From positions 124,001 through 188,000 of the forward strand of contig NZ_VBRY01000005.1 of assembly GCF_005818865.1 (NCBI RefSeq): 64,000 nt of DNA, given 5' to 3'. The position numbers were made by a program, and so were the translations under genes. Shown one piece after another: positions 7,987 to 15,601 of the stretch (positions are counted from its first letter, which is position 1; each line of letters opens with the position of its first letter). The stretch comes from Mariprofundus erugo (GTDB lineage: Bacteria; Pseudomonadota; Zetaproteobacteria; Mariprofundales; Mariprofundaceae). The notes beneath the pieces are model-generated. The model did no database searches. It was given only the letters and a program-made list of their open reading frames with translations, and was not told the DNA's origin.

Positions 7987-9188
7987 TGATAGCGCCTCGT
8001 CATCAAATCTCCAGGGCCAGCGTTTTAAGTGCCGGGAAAGCATATGCAACAGCGTTTACCCTGATCGCGCTCAGCATTGTTCTGTCCGGCATGTTTTTCC
8101 TGCTGGTCGGTAATTCCACCATTATGAGCAGTTACTACGCACTTACCGCTTTGGCGATCGGATCTCTGCTTATATGGATATCCTATGGCTTCTGGCAGCT
8201 GAAAGCATGGGCTTACAAGTGGACAGCTATTGTTTGTGGCGTCGTCGTTCTGATCGATGTAATGCGCATCGCTAACGGCACGACGGTTGCAAATGTACTG
8301 ACAATGCTCTGGGCCATTGGCACGTTTCTGTTTCTCATGAAACGAAAAACAAGGATCTTGTTCGGTTTCATTACGCTGGCTGAAGACGAGCGGCAGCATG
8401 AGTCGGGCCGTGATTTCGACATCGAATCACTACGGAATGATCTGCAGCATTTGAGCGTTGCCGGGGTACTGAAGTTCTGCGCACGATGGCTGCGACGCGT
8501 GCTATGGGCGCTGACGCACCCCGGATCGGTCATTCATGATTTCAATATAAAAATAATCCGTATGATTGCTTTTTTCGTGGCGATAGTCGGGCTCTTGATT
8601 TTCGGGATAGGCAACCAGAAAACTAATATGAACAATGGCTTGATATCCAATTGGACCGTGGATTTCGTGTTGCTTGAATGTATCGCGTATGGCTTTTTGC
8701 GACAGAAGACATGGGCCTTCAAAGCGACGAAGGCCGCATGTATCCTGCTGATTCTAATTACTTTAAACCTCGCCCTTTTCGGCAGAGCCCCTGTCCAAAA
8801 CCCGATGGAGATAAAGAGTGTCGTCGCGATAATTTTCCTGTGTCTCGCTGGTACACTGATTTTTCTCGGCAGAAGAGAGACTCGAATTCTGTATGGTATC
8901 CCGGTCCCGTCTGAGTCGGAGAAGATGATCAGAGCTGAATACCAGGATTCTGTTCCGCGTCCTGCGGGCGTGATGGGGTGGCTGCAAGCCACTGAATTTT
9001 GGCAGCGAATGATTGTGCGCGCACTAAAGCGGCAGGAATCAAAAAATATTTATATTTTGATACTCATAGCAACCTCAATGATAAGTCTTCATAATTATCA
9101 ATATAAATACGCCGATCCTGACTTTGGAACAGATGGACAAGCGGGAGGTGGTACTCACGGCGGTATATCGCGTGGGAAAAAGTCGTGA
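7986..9188 (+). CDS. Internally duplicated multi-pass membrane protein, unknown function
   Basis: About 400 residues with two similar membrane halves. The first (about residues 20-130) has hydrophobic segments ending in KAWAYKWTAIVCGVVVLID and GTFLFLMKRKTRILFGF. The second (about 185-300) repeats this as KTWAFKATKAACILLILIT and GTLIFLGRRETRILYGI. The halves are joined by a charged, probably cytoplasmic stretch (about 135-180) rich in Asp, Glu and Arg. A fifth hydrophobic segment (NIYILILIATSMISL) lies near 370 before a Gly-rich tail. Family not recognised. ATG 7986 is preferred over a TTG at 7983. It overlaps the next ORF by about 56 nt. Confidence 0.6.
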   Translation: MIAPRHQISRASVLSAGKAYATAFTLIALSIVLSGMFFLLVGNSTIMSSYYALTALAIGSLLIWISYGFWQLKAWAYKWTAIVCGVVVLIDVMRIANGTTVANVLTMLWAIGTFLFLMKRKTRILFGFITLAEDERQHESGRDFDIESLRNDLQHLSVAGVLKFCARWLRRVLWALTHPGSVIHDFNIKIIRMIAFFVAIVGLLIFGIGNQKTNMNNGLISNWTVDFVLLECIAYGFLRQKTWAFKATKAACILLILITLNLALFGRAPVQNPMEIKSVVAIIFLCLAGTLIFLGRRETRILYGIPVPSESEKMIRAEYQDSVPRPAGVMGWLQATEFWQRMIVRALKRQESKNIYILILIATSMISLHNYQYKYADPDFGTDGQAGGGTHGGISRGKKS

Positions 9189-9555
9189 TATGTGGCTTGG
9201 CGTAAAACGTCCGGATGGTTCTTCCGCATCGTATCGGTTCATCCATCCTCTGTTTGACGATTTTGAACGACTCAAGCCATTGATTGGTGAAGCTGTGACT
9301 ATCCTGAGTCAGTCCAGATTAGGCCTCCTTATAACGATAGATTTTGGCTATCACGATTGGGTGATGCAGGTGGAACATCATGGCCAGATTGTCACCAATT
9401 ATAAGGATGTCCGGGAGATATTAGAGTTGGATAAAAACGACTGGATTGCTCGTAACATTATGGATGTGATCGTTGGGATTTGGGCGTTCCTATTGCTGTT
9501 AGTTATTTGGAAAAAAAACAAGGAGCCTTTGAAAACAATGGGGTCAGTTCTTTAG
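9133..9555 (+). CDS. Hypothetical protein with C-terminal membrane anchor, 3' end formed by inserted repeat
   Basis: About 140 residues. The soluble N-terminal part begins MDKREVVLTAVYRVGKSRDMW; a strongly hydrophobic segment near the C-terminus (IMDVIVGIWAFLLLLVIW) is followed by a Lys-rich tail, the pattern of a tail-anchored membrane protein. No family recognised. An upstream TTG at 9124 would add three residues. The gene overlaps the previous one. Its last codons (GSVL then TAG at 9553) lie inside the left inverted repeat of the transposase element, so the present C-terminus was probably set by that insertion. Confidence 0.55.
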   Translation: MDKREVVLTAVYRVGKSRDMWLGVKRPDGSSASYRFIHPLFDDFERLKPLIGEAVTILSQSRLGLLITIDFGYHDWVMQVEHHGQIVTNYKDVREILELDKNDWIARNIMDVIVGIWAFLLLLVIWKKNKEPLKTMGSVL

Positions 9556-9556
9556 T
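9540..9556. repeat. Left 17-bp inverted repeat flanking the RAYT transposase
   Basis: GGGGTCAGTTCTTTAGT. The exact reverse complement occurs at 10506-10522, on the other side of the transposase gene. It contains the stop codon of the upstream ORF. Together the pair bounds a 983-bp element. Confidence 0.85.
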
Positions 9557-9591
9557 TGCTAGTTACGGGTTGAGCCAACTATAAGTACGTT

Positions 9592-10518
9592 ATGTCTCGC
9601 CCGCTACGAATTGAATATCCCGGAGCCTGCTATCATCTGACTGCACGAGGTGATGGTAAAGATAATATTTTCCTCGATGACTCTGATCGAAACTGTTTTC
9701 TTGAGCTGCTCGGTCAGGAGATCGAACAGCAACAGTGGATCTGTTATGCCTATTGCCTGATGGATAATCACTATCATTTACTGGTCGAAACGCCGGAGGG
9801 AAGCCTTGTTAAGGGAATGCGCCGACTGAATGGCAGCTATACGCAAGGGTTCAACCATCGTCACGGGTATGTCGGCCATGTTTTTCAGGGCCGTTACAAG
9901 AGTATCGTGGTTGAAAAGGATGCCTATCTTCTTGAGTTGGTGCGCTACATCGCCTTAAACCCTGTGCGGGCCGGGATGGTGGAGGCCCCGGAAGCATATA
10001 TATGGAGTAGCTACAGAAGTTCGGCTGGTTTGGTTGCATCTCCACCGTGGATGGCATTGCAGCAGTTGATGAAATATTTCGGGGATGAAAAATCTTATGC
10101 CCGTTTTGTCCTTGACGGGATGAATACTGCATCGCCATGGGACGAGTTGCATGGGCAAATATGGTTGGGCAGAGAGGCTTTTCTAGAACAGATGCAGCGG
10201 CAGGTGCCTGTGGATGGGGTTGCCAATATTCCAAAAGTACAGCTACAGCCAGCCCGTCCGACTGCTGATGGCGTTCTGGGTACTGTTGCAGGGTATTTCA
10301 GCTGTGATGTTGAAAGTGTACTGTCGCGATCCCACAGGAAGGCCTATGCTTTTAGCGTAGTTCTGTTGAGAAGGGTGGTGAATTTATCCGTGGGGGATGT
10401 TGCTGCGCTGTTTGGCATCTCTGTTTCCAGAGTTTCCCAAATTCAGAGGGAGCTGCTGGGCAGTCATCACGCAAATGAAGTGGCTGAACTGGCTGAAAAG
10501 TGCAGACTAAAGAACTGA
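9592..10518 (+). mobile_element. IS200-like / REP-associated tyrosine transposase (RAYT) gene
   Basis: 308-residue Y1-type HUH transposase. It starts MSRPLRIEYPGACYHLTARG, a hallmark opening of the family. The HUH metal motif is DNHYHLLVE near residue 65, and the candidate nucleophile tyrosine lies in HRHGYVGHVFQGRYK near 101. IALNPVRAGMV is also typical. The C-terminus (about 230-300) carries a DnaA-like helix-turn-helix (VGDVAALFGISVSRVSQIQ), seen in RAYT relatives. The gene lies between perfect 17-bp inverted repeats, and its stop codon falls inside the right one. The frame is intact and the catalytic motifs are present, so it could be active. Confidence 0.92.
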
Positions 10519-10522
10519 CCCC
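10506..10522. repeat. Right 17-bp inverted repeat flanking the RAYT transposase
   Basis: ACTAAAGAACTGACCCC, a perfect reverse complement of 9540-9556. It contains the transposase stop (TGA at 10516) on the plus strand and, on the minus strand, the stop of the PAS protein, so both flanking genes end in the same GSVL-stop peptide. Confidence 0.85.
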
Positions 10523-11244
10523 GGAAGAGGTTTATCCTTAAGGGTTCGGATGGATTTCAGAAAATTTGTCGAGCATTCAGTGCATAGTCCATGACTGATT
10601 TTTGGAAGCGGGTCGTATTGAAACAAATCGGCAGAAGTGATTTTATCTTCGATAGCATGCCAGTTGCCATCCCGGCCCTTCAGATCGCCGCAAAATGAAC
10701 ACATTGTGATGATATTATGCTCATTATACTGCTGTGGAATTGCCTGAGGTTCACGCGGACGCTGTTCTGTAATAGTAAAGTTAAGTTCTAGCCAATGATG
10801 CGGTAGAGGAATAACCCGCACATCCAGAAAGCGCATCTCATTGAGGTCATCGCAGCGCAACCTGAAAGCAATGGCCTGGTAGGAACTGCGTGCTTTCTCG
10901 AAAACCTTTTTATAAATCATCGTGGTTTCAGCATCGGAGATTTGTGACCAGAGAGACTTTCCCCTGATCTGACTCAGACAGCAGTTGGCACCATTATGGT
11001 TTTGCGCGAATGCGTCCCAGACTTTGTTGGCGTAAACGATGATATCATCGGCATCGAGCCTGTAAGCAATCAGGTTATCCATAGTTGAGGGTGCATAATG
11101 CTTACAGAAGCTGCAAGTATCCAGTCGAGCCAGGAACTCCCGTCTGTCGCCATCGGTGACCTGTTCGATACTCCAGCAGGGCAGAGCATGTCGGCAACAT
11201 TCTGCAAGCTCTCGCCCCTGGCATTTCATCTGGTCCCACTGCAT
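10507..11244 (-). CDS. Cys-rich PAS-domain protein of unknown function
   Basis: 245 residues. The N-terminal Cys cluster (ELAECCRHALPCW near residue 18, then CSFCKHYAP near 44) resembles two-CW-type motifs. A central PAS-like region (about 55-160) contains IVYANKVWDAFA and a following beta-rich part LDVRVIPLPHHWLEL. The C-terminal MCSFCGDLKGRDGNW...SHGLCTEC segment matches the CSxC...SHGxCxxC motif found at the end of many PAS, kinase and diguanylate-cyclase proteins. No output domain is present. A strong GAGGAGG lies ahead of ATG 11244. The last residues (LPGSVL) are encoded by the transposon inverted repeat. A redox or metal-sensing partner protein is inference. Confidence 0.65.
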   Translation of the reverse strand: MQWDQMKCQGRELAECCRHALPCWSIEQVTDGDRREFLARLDTCSFCKHYAPSTMDNLIAYRLDADDIIVYANKVWDAFAQNHNGANCCLSQIRGKSLWSQISDAETTMIYKKVFEKARSSYQAIAFRLRCDDLNEMRFLDVRVIPLPHHWLELNFTITEQRPREPQAIPQQYNEHNIITMCSFCGDLKGRDGNWHAIEDKITSADLFQYDPLPKISHGLCTECSTNFLKSIRTLKDKPLPGSVL

Positions 11245-11345
11245 GGTGCCTCCTCAGATGTGTGGCCTCAAGATTGAGTCTGAATGATGTCAGAGCACAA
11301 AATATGCCACTTCCAGGCCGTTCGGGCAAAGCTGGATGCGCTTGC

Positions 11346-12158
11346 TTATGAGCCCTTCTTTTTGATTGCCTGCAGGGCATCAAATACTTCTGCCCAGAGG
11401 ATGCCATAGGCGAGAGCCGCCGGAGAGTGGGGATCAAAACAGGGGAGCGGCATGCGCCGTTCAGCCATCTGCTCAACGGCACTGGCATACGGGATCTGGC
11501 TGTTGAGCATCACTTTGCCCATGCGGTGGCGTTCAGCGATGATCTGCCGGTGCAGGCTTTTGCGACTGTCGACCATATTCAGAAATGCACGAATATGCAG
11601 CTGTTTGAGGTGATGCTCTTTTTTAAAGTCGAGCAGCTCTGCCAGCATCCGCAATGAAAGGATAGAGGGCAGGGTGGGGAATACCACCAGATCGGCAACC
11701 TTGAAAATGGCTTCGGAGAGAAGGGTGAGGCCGGGAGGCGAGTCGATGATGATAAAGTCATATGACTTTATCATCGGTGCAATCACCCGGCTCAACTGTT
11801 CTTCCGGCTTCTTCATATCACTGAGCAGAAGATCGGCGTGGCGAAGCGAGAAATCAGCGCGCAGTAAATCGAGATGCTCATAGGCGGTACGGGTGATGGC
11901 CTTGTCGGCAGCCAGCTTGCCTTTTAACAGCTGATCACTGCGTTTGCCCGCCTTGGCCTGCAGGCAATAGGCCGCAGCTCCCTGCGGATCAAGATCCCAA
12001 AGCAGAACCTGTCCGTCATGACGGGAGGCAAGCCAGGCCAGATTGACCGCCGTGGATGTTTTGCCGACGCCACCCTTGATGTTGTAGACAGCGATAATCT
12101 TTGCCGGTTTCTTGCGTGAATAGAGGTAGTCTGCACTGTTATTCTGCACATGTTTCAC
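11346..12158 (-). CDS. ParA/Soj-family ATPase, orphan
   Basis: 270-residue member of the deviant Walker A ATPases (ParA/MinD/Soj). Deviant Walker A is NIKGGVGKTSTAVNLA near residues 28-38; Walker A' is LWDLDPQGAAAYCL; and the Walker B-like region is FIIIDSPPGLTLLSEA. Such proteins position DNA or protein cargo using ATP-driven patterning. No parB or parS is adjacent, so the cargo is unknown. It starts at GTG 12158 with GGAG ahead and overlaps the globin stop by 4 nt (GTGA), so the two are translationally coupled. The short N-terminal extension before AKIIAVYNIKGG is unusual. Confidence 0.88.
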   Translation of the reverse strand: MKHVQNNSADYLYSRKKPAKIIAVYNIKGGVGKTSTAVNLAWLASRHDGQVLLWDLDPQGAAAYCLQAKAGKRSDQLLKGKLAADKAITRTAYEHLDLLRADFSLRHADLLLSDMKKPEEQLSRVIAPMIKSYDFIIIDSPPGLTLLSEAIFKVADLVVFPTLPSILSLRMLAELLDFKKEHHLKQLHIRAFLNMVDSRKSLHRQIIAERHRMGKVMLNSQIPYASAVEQMAERRMPLPCFDPHSPAALAYGILWAEVFDALQAIKKKGS

Positions 12159-12565
12159 GCGCTCTCTCCGTCGTCCCGGTTGCGCATAAAATCGGCAATG
12201 CCGTAAAAGGCGGCATAGAGCTCGTCGCGCAGCGGCTTATCGCTGACTACCTCATCCAGCGCGAGTTTCATGCACAGCATCCACTGATCCCTCGCTGCTG
12301 CTCCGATGGCGAAGGGAAGATGACGCATACGCAGGCGAGGGTGGCCGTATTTTTCAATATAGAGGGATGGTCCGCCCATCCAGCCGGAGAGAAACAGAAA
12401 CAGCTTCTCCTCAGCTGATTGCAGGTTGTCCGCATGCATCCAGCGAATGGACTGCGTTTCCGGCAGTGTATCCATGTGGTGATAGAAGCGCTGTACAAGC
12501 AGGCGCACGTTCTCTTCACCGCCTATGCGCTCATAAAGGGTACGGGTGTCATCTTGAATGTGCAC
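12155..12565 (-). CDS. Truncated haemoglobin, group II
   Basis: 136 residues of the 2-over-2 globin family. It begins TLYERIGGEENVRLLVQRFYHHMD, with the typical helix A/B and the distal-side Tyr in the FYHHMD segment. The proximal region is LFLFLSGWMGGPSLYIEKYGHPRLRMRHLPF, with the group II Trp further on (ARDQWMLCM). Likely roles are O2, NO or sulfide binding in the cytoplasm; the ligand is inference. GTG 12565 is the start, with AAGGAG 9 nt ahead. The MITE-like repeat begins about 16 bp upstream, placing the repeat in the gene's leader. Its stop overlaps the ParA start. Confidence 0.9.
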   Translation of the reverse strand: MHIQDDTRTLYERIGGEENVRLLVQRFYHHMDTLPETQSIRWMHADNLQSAEEKLFLFLSGWMGGPSLYIEKYGHPRLRMRHLPFAIGAAARDQWMLCMKLALDEVVSDKPLRDELYAAFYGIADFMRNRDDGESA

Positions 12566-12580
12566 TGGACGATCTCCTTA

Positions 12581-12796
12581 GGAAGCGCTGATTCATTCGA
12601 CGCTTCGAGCGAGCCATGGACGGCTCGCCAAATCAGACGCATAAGTGCCTGATTTGTAAGTAAAGACAAAATGACTCGGGCATCATGCCTCGCCCTGCGG
12701 GCGGCCGTGGGCCGTCCAATCGGCTTCCTGCCTCTTTGTCACGCATTTGTCTTTGCGAACTGATTTTTGCCATGATGGCAATAAATCACCATCTCC
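12581..12796. repeat. MITE-like dispersed repeat, copy 1
   Basis: About 216 bp, closely similar over most of its length to 29234-29518. Imperfect terminal inverted repeats: GGAAGCGCTGATTCATT at the left and GGAGATGGTGATTTATT (reverse complement) at the right. The bases CTTA flank both sides, a possible target duplication. The shared core includes the segment AAAGACAAAATGACTCGGGC and a GC-rich CCCTGCGGGCGG hairpin. No coding potential is seen. It lies between globin and hemN, directly upstream of the globin ribosome-binding site. Confidence 0.7.
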
Positions 12797-12839
12797 CTTA
12801 TGCTGCAAGGGTCACTTGCTGAAGGTGGAAAGACTACAG

Positions 12840-12876
12840 CAAAAAAAAGAAAAAGGCCGGGTAATCATACCCGGCC
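12840..12876 (-). terminator. Rho-independent terminator after hemN
   Basis: On the minus strand a perfect 9-bp stem, GGCCGGGTA-TGAT-TACCCGGCC (12855-12876), is followed by a T-rich tract (TTTTTCTTTTTTTT, 12840-12854). It lies about 18 nt after the hemN stop and would end the cytochrome-hemN transcript. Confidence 0.9.
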
Positions 12877-12894
12877 CTGACATACATACCGGTA

Positions 12895-14319
12895 TCAGAT
12901 CACTTTGGAGAAACTGGTACCTTCTTTTTTCTTCTGCAGGTATTCATCAAATACCATGGCCACGTTGCGGATCAGGAGGCGACCGGCCGGCAGCACACGC
13001 AGTCCGTCATCGCGCAGCTCGACCAGCTGATCGGCCTGCATTTCGGCAAGATCCGCAAGTCCATCAGCGAAGTGGGCTTTGAAGTCGATGCCGAACTCCT
13101 GTTCAAACTGCCCGTAATCGAGAGCAAAATCACACATCAGGCGCATAATCACCTGGCGGCGAAGGTGATCTTCATCCGACAGGATATAGCCACGGAATAC
13201 AGCGAAATCGTTGCCTTCAACCGCCTCTGTGTATGCATCCATCTCGCGTGCGTTCTGAAAGAAGCCACCGCCGACATAGCCAATGGAGGTGACGCCAAGG
13301 CCGATCAGATCGCAATCAGCCTGCGTGCTGTAGCCCTGGAAGTTGCGGTACAGCTTGCCTTCCTGCTGCGCAATGGTGAGCTCGTCGTCAGGCTTGGCAA
13401 AGTGATCCATGCCAATGAATACATAGCCGGCATCAAGCAATTTATTGATGCTGTGCTCAAGGATATTGAGCTTTTCCTGTGGGCTAGGCAGGGCTGCTTC
13501 ATCAATGCGCCGCTGTGGCATGAACATGTGCGGCAGGTGGGCATAGTTGAACAGCGCAATGCGATCAGGGCTGAACTCGATGATGGTGTCCAGTGTACGA
13601 TCAAATGTCTCTACCGTCTGGTGCGGCAGGCCATACATCAGGTCGATATTCATCGACTCAAAGCCATGCGCGCGCGCCTCATTGAGCACACGCATCGTCT
13701 CTTCCTTGCTCTGAATGCGGTTGACTGCCTTCTGCACGATCGGATCGAAATCCTGAACGCCCATGCTCATGCGGTTCAGGCCGATCTCCTGCAGCACGGC
13801 AACGGTGTTTTCATCGCACTCGCGCGGATCAATCTCGATGCTGAATTCACCCTGATCGGTCGGCACGAAGTTAAAGCGCTCGCGCAGGCGTGCCATGATG
13901 ATGCGCATCTGATCGTTGTTCATGAAGGTCGGGGTGCCACCGCCGAAGTGAAGCTGGGTGACCGGGCGACGGGTGTTACCCATGGCGTCTGCCACCATAT
14001 CGATCTCTTTCAGCAGCAGCTCGAGATAGGGGGCTGCACGATCATACTGTTTGGTGACAATCTTGTTGCAGCCACAGTAGTAGCAGACCGTGTTGCAGAA
14101 CGGGATATGAATATAGAGCGACAGCGGCGCCTCATCGTCTGCAACCCTTTTAAGGGTGGCGGCATAATCGGCAGAGCCGATACCGGCATGGAACATCGGT
14201 GCAGTCGGATATGAGGTATAACGAGGACCGGCCTTGTCGTACTTTTTAATAATGTCCAGGTCAAAAAGATCAGCGCCCCCCAATTGGGAGGCGCGATTTT
14301 CGTGCATGTTATCAGTCAT
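12895..14319 (-). CDS. hemN: Oxygen-independent coproporphyrinogen III dehydrogenase HemN
   Basis: Radical SAM enzyme that decarboxylates coproporphyrinogen III to protoporphyrinogen IX without O2, for haem synthesis. It has 474 residues, close to the usual 455-470. The [4Fe-4S] motif is CNTVCYYCGCNK near residues 75-86, preceded by LYIHIPFC. GGGTPTF and MSMGVQDF are further family motifs, and the C-terminal HemN domain is present. Its start abuts the triheme cytochrome stop (1-nt TAATG overlap), so haem synthesis is translationally linked to c-type cytochrome production. A strong terminator follows. Confidence 0.96.
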   Translation of the reverse strand: MTDNMHENRASQLGGADLFDLDIIKKYDKAGPRYTSYPTAPMFHAGIGSADYAATLKRVADDEAPLSLYIHIPFCNTVCYYCGCNKIVTKQYDRAAPYLELLLKEIDMVADAMGNTRRPVTQLHFGGGTPTFMNNDQMRIIMARLRERFNFVPTDQGEFSIEIDPRECDENTVAVLQEIGLNRMSMGVQDFDPIVQKAVNRIQSKEETMRVLNEARAHGFESMNIDLMYGLPHQTVETFDRTLDTIIEFSPDRIALFNYAHLPHMFMPQRRIDEAALPSPQEKLNILEHSINKLLDAGYVFIGMDHFAKPDDELTIAQQEGKLYRNFQGYSTQADCDLIGLGVTSIGYVGGGFFQNAREMDAYTEAVEGNDFAVFRGYILSDEDHLRRQVIMRLMCDFALDYGQFEQEFGIDFKAHFADGLADLAEMQADQLVELRDDGLRVLPAGRLLIRNVAMVFDEYLQKKKEGTSFSKVI

Positions 14320-15143
14320 TACTGTGCTTCTTTCCTCATGTAGGCAATGATATCCTGCATATCATCGGAGCTGATGGCTTCCACTTTCTTGCCGGCGCGA
14401 TCAATGTGACGACCGTGACGGATACGCAGATCCAGCAGGCGATCAGAGAGATCCGAGATCGAGCGGGTTTCTGCAGCGTTACCGATCAGCTTGATGGAGC
14501 GCGGGCTGCTGTGGCAGGAGGCGCAGTTGCTGGCATAAAGCGCCTTGCCGTTAGCAGGGTTGGACATGTAACGCAGTGAGTTAACGTAGTAAGCGATATC
14601 AGCAATGTCGGTGTTATTCAGCTGATGGCGCTTGCTGGTCATCAGGGTGCCCGGACGGCCATAACGCATGGTGTGTACGATTTCAGTCAGATTCAGGTTG
14701 GTGTAAACCAGATTCTTGGCGCCGATACCGGTCACTGCACGACCATCCATACCATGGCAGGTTGAGCAGACGGCTTCGAAGCGAGCCTTGCCGTTGGCGA
14801 GGTTAGGGGTGTAATCAAAAGTCTGAATGTAATCAATCACTGCTTCAATCTGCAATGCATCCAGGGTGTACTTCTTGGGGTTCATCGCCGTGCCTTCTAC
14901 ACCGTAAGTAATAATACGGCGCAGTTCATCGCGGCTGACCAGCTTTGCGATCGCACGATGATTTCTGGCAGGGAAGGGTTTCAGGGTTTTACCGTAGTCA
15001 GATACTTCACCGGTTTTCCCGTGACAGAGTGCACAGTTCGCCTCGTATAGCGCCTTTCCATCCAGTGTGTCAGATGCTGCTGATGCGGCTGCAGGCATAA
15101 TTGTCAGGGCAGCCAGAACCCCGATCCACTTTTTAATTCCCAT
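14319..15143 (-). CDS. Secreted triheme c-type cytochrome
   Basis: 274 residues with a Sec signal peptide (MGIKKWIGVLAALTIMPAAASA). Three haem-binding CXXCH motifs are visible: CALCH near residue 37, CSTCH near 127 and CASCH near 208. Each sits in a class I-like cytochrome c domain of about 85 residues with a distal Met candidate (for example GTAMNPKKY and GTLMTSKRH). The architecture is a triple tandem of cytochrome c domains in the periplasm, suited to electron transfer between membrane complexes. It precedes hemN with a 1-nt overlap. The precise partner is not readable from sequence. Confidence 0.88.
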   Translation of the reverse strand: MGIKKWIGVLAALTIMPAAASAASDTLDGKALYEANCALCHGKTGEVSDYGKTLKPFPARNHRAIAKLVSRDELRRIITYGVEGTAMNPKKYTLDALQIEAVIDYIQTFDYTPNLANGKARFEAVCSTCHGMDGRAVTGIGAKNLVYTNLNLTEIVHTMRYGRPGTLMTSKRHQLNNTDIADIAYYVNSLRYMSNPANGKALYASNCASCHSSPRSIKLIGNAAETRSISDLSDRLLDLRIRHGRHIDRAGKKVEAISSDDMQDIIAYMRKEAQ

Positions 15144-15206
15144 AGACTCTCCTTCCCTCCGAAATGATGGCCTAACTATTTACCACAAGGATGGCCAGCG
15201 CAAGGG

Positions 15207-15497
15207 TTAGTTGTGCTGGTTGCTCTGAATGAATGCCACCATTGCATCGATCTCTGCCTCATCCAGTTTGCCGCTGAATTTAGGCATCATTTTGCGGCCG
15301 TTGGCGATGGTTTCTTTCAGGGCAGCTGCATCGGTGTTCATCTGTGCAAAGCCCGGTCCAACTTTTTTGCCATCCACCTTGTGGCATCCCTTGCACTTGG
15401 CGTCGAATATTTTTTGCGCATCGACTTCGGCCATGGCAACCTGAGAGGTCAGTGCAAAAATGGCGGTTGTTGCAAGCAGTACAAATGATTTTTTCAT
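15207..15497 (-). CDS. Small periplasmic monoheme cytochrome c
   Basis: 96 residues. Signal peptide MKKSFVLLATTAIFALTSQVAMA, then one CXXCH (CKGCH near residue 36), a GKKVGPGFA loop and a distal-ligand region KMMPKFSGKLDEAEIDAMVAFI typical of class I cytochromes c5/c551. The strong upstream site (AAAGGAGAACG) supports the start. A soluble periplasmic electron shuttle is the likely role. It lies between the membrane-bound cytochrome and the triheme cytochrome on the same strand. Confidence 0.9.
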   Translation of the reverse strand: MKKSFVLLATTAIFALTSQVAMAEVDAQKIFDAKCKGCHKVDGKKVGPGFAQMNTDAAALKETIANGRKMMPKFSGKLDEAEIDAMVAFIQSNQHN

Positions 15498-15601
15498 GGT
15501 CGTTCTCCTTTAATCTGCTCCATACGGAGCTATCATAACCCCTGGCGCGATTCATGCACAGATGGAATGAATGCGCGCAGGGATAAAATTGTACACGTTC
15601 G

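Noticed and set aside
9540-10522. RAYT element as the mobiliser of the four 160-bp palindromes
   Set aside because: No sequence similarity between its 17-bp ends and the palindromes was seen; a link cannot be supported from the window alone.
13072-14214. 380-codon plus-strand ORF opposite hemN
   Set aside because: Antisense to a clear radical SAM gene; amino-acid composition is skewed and no motif is present.
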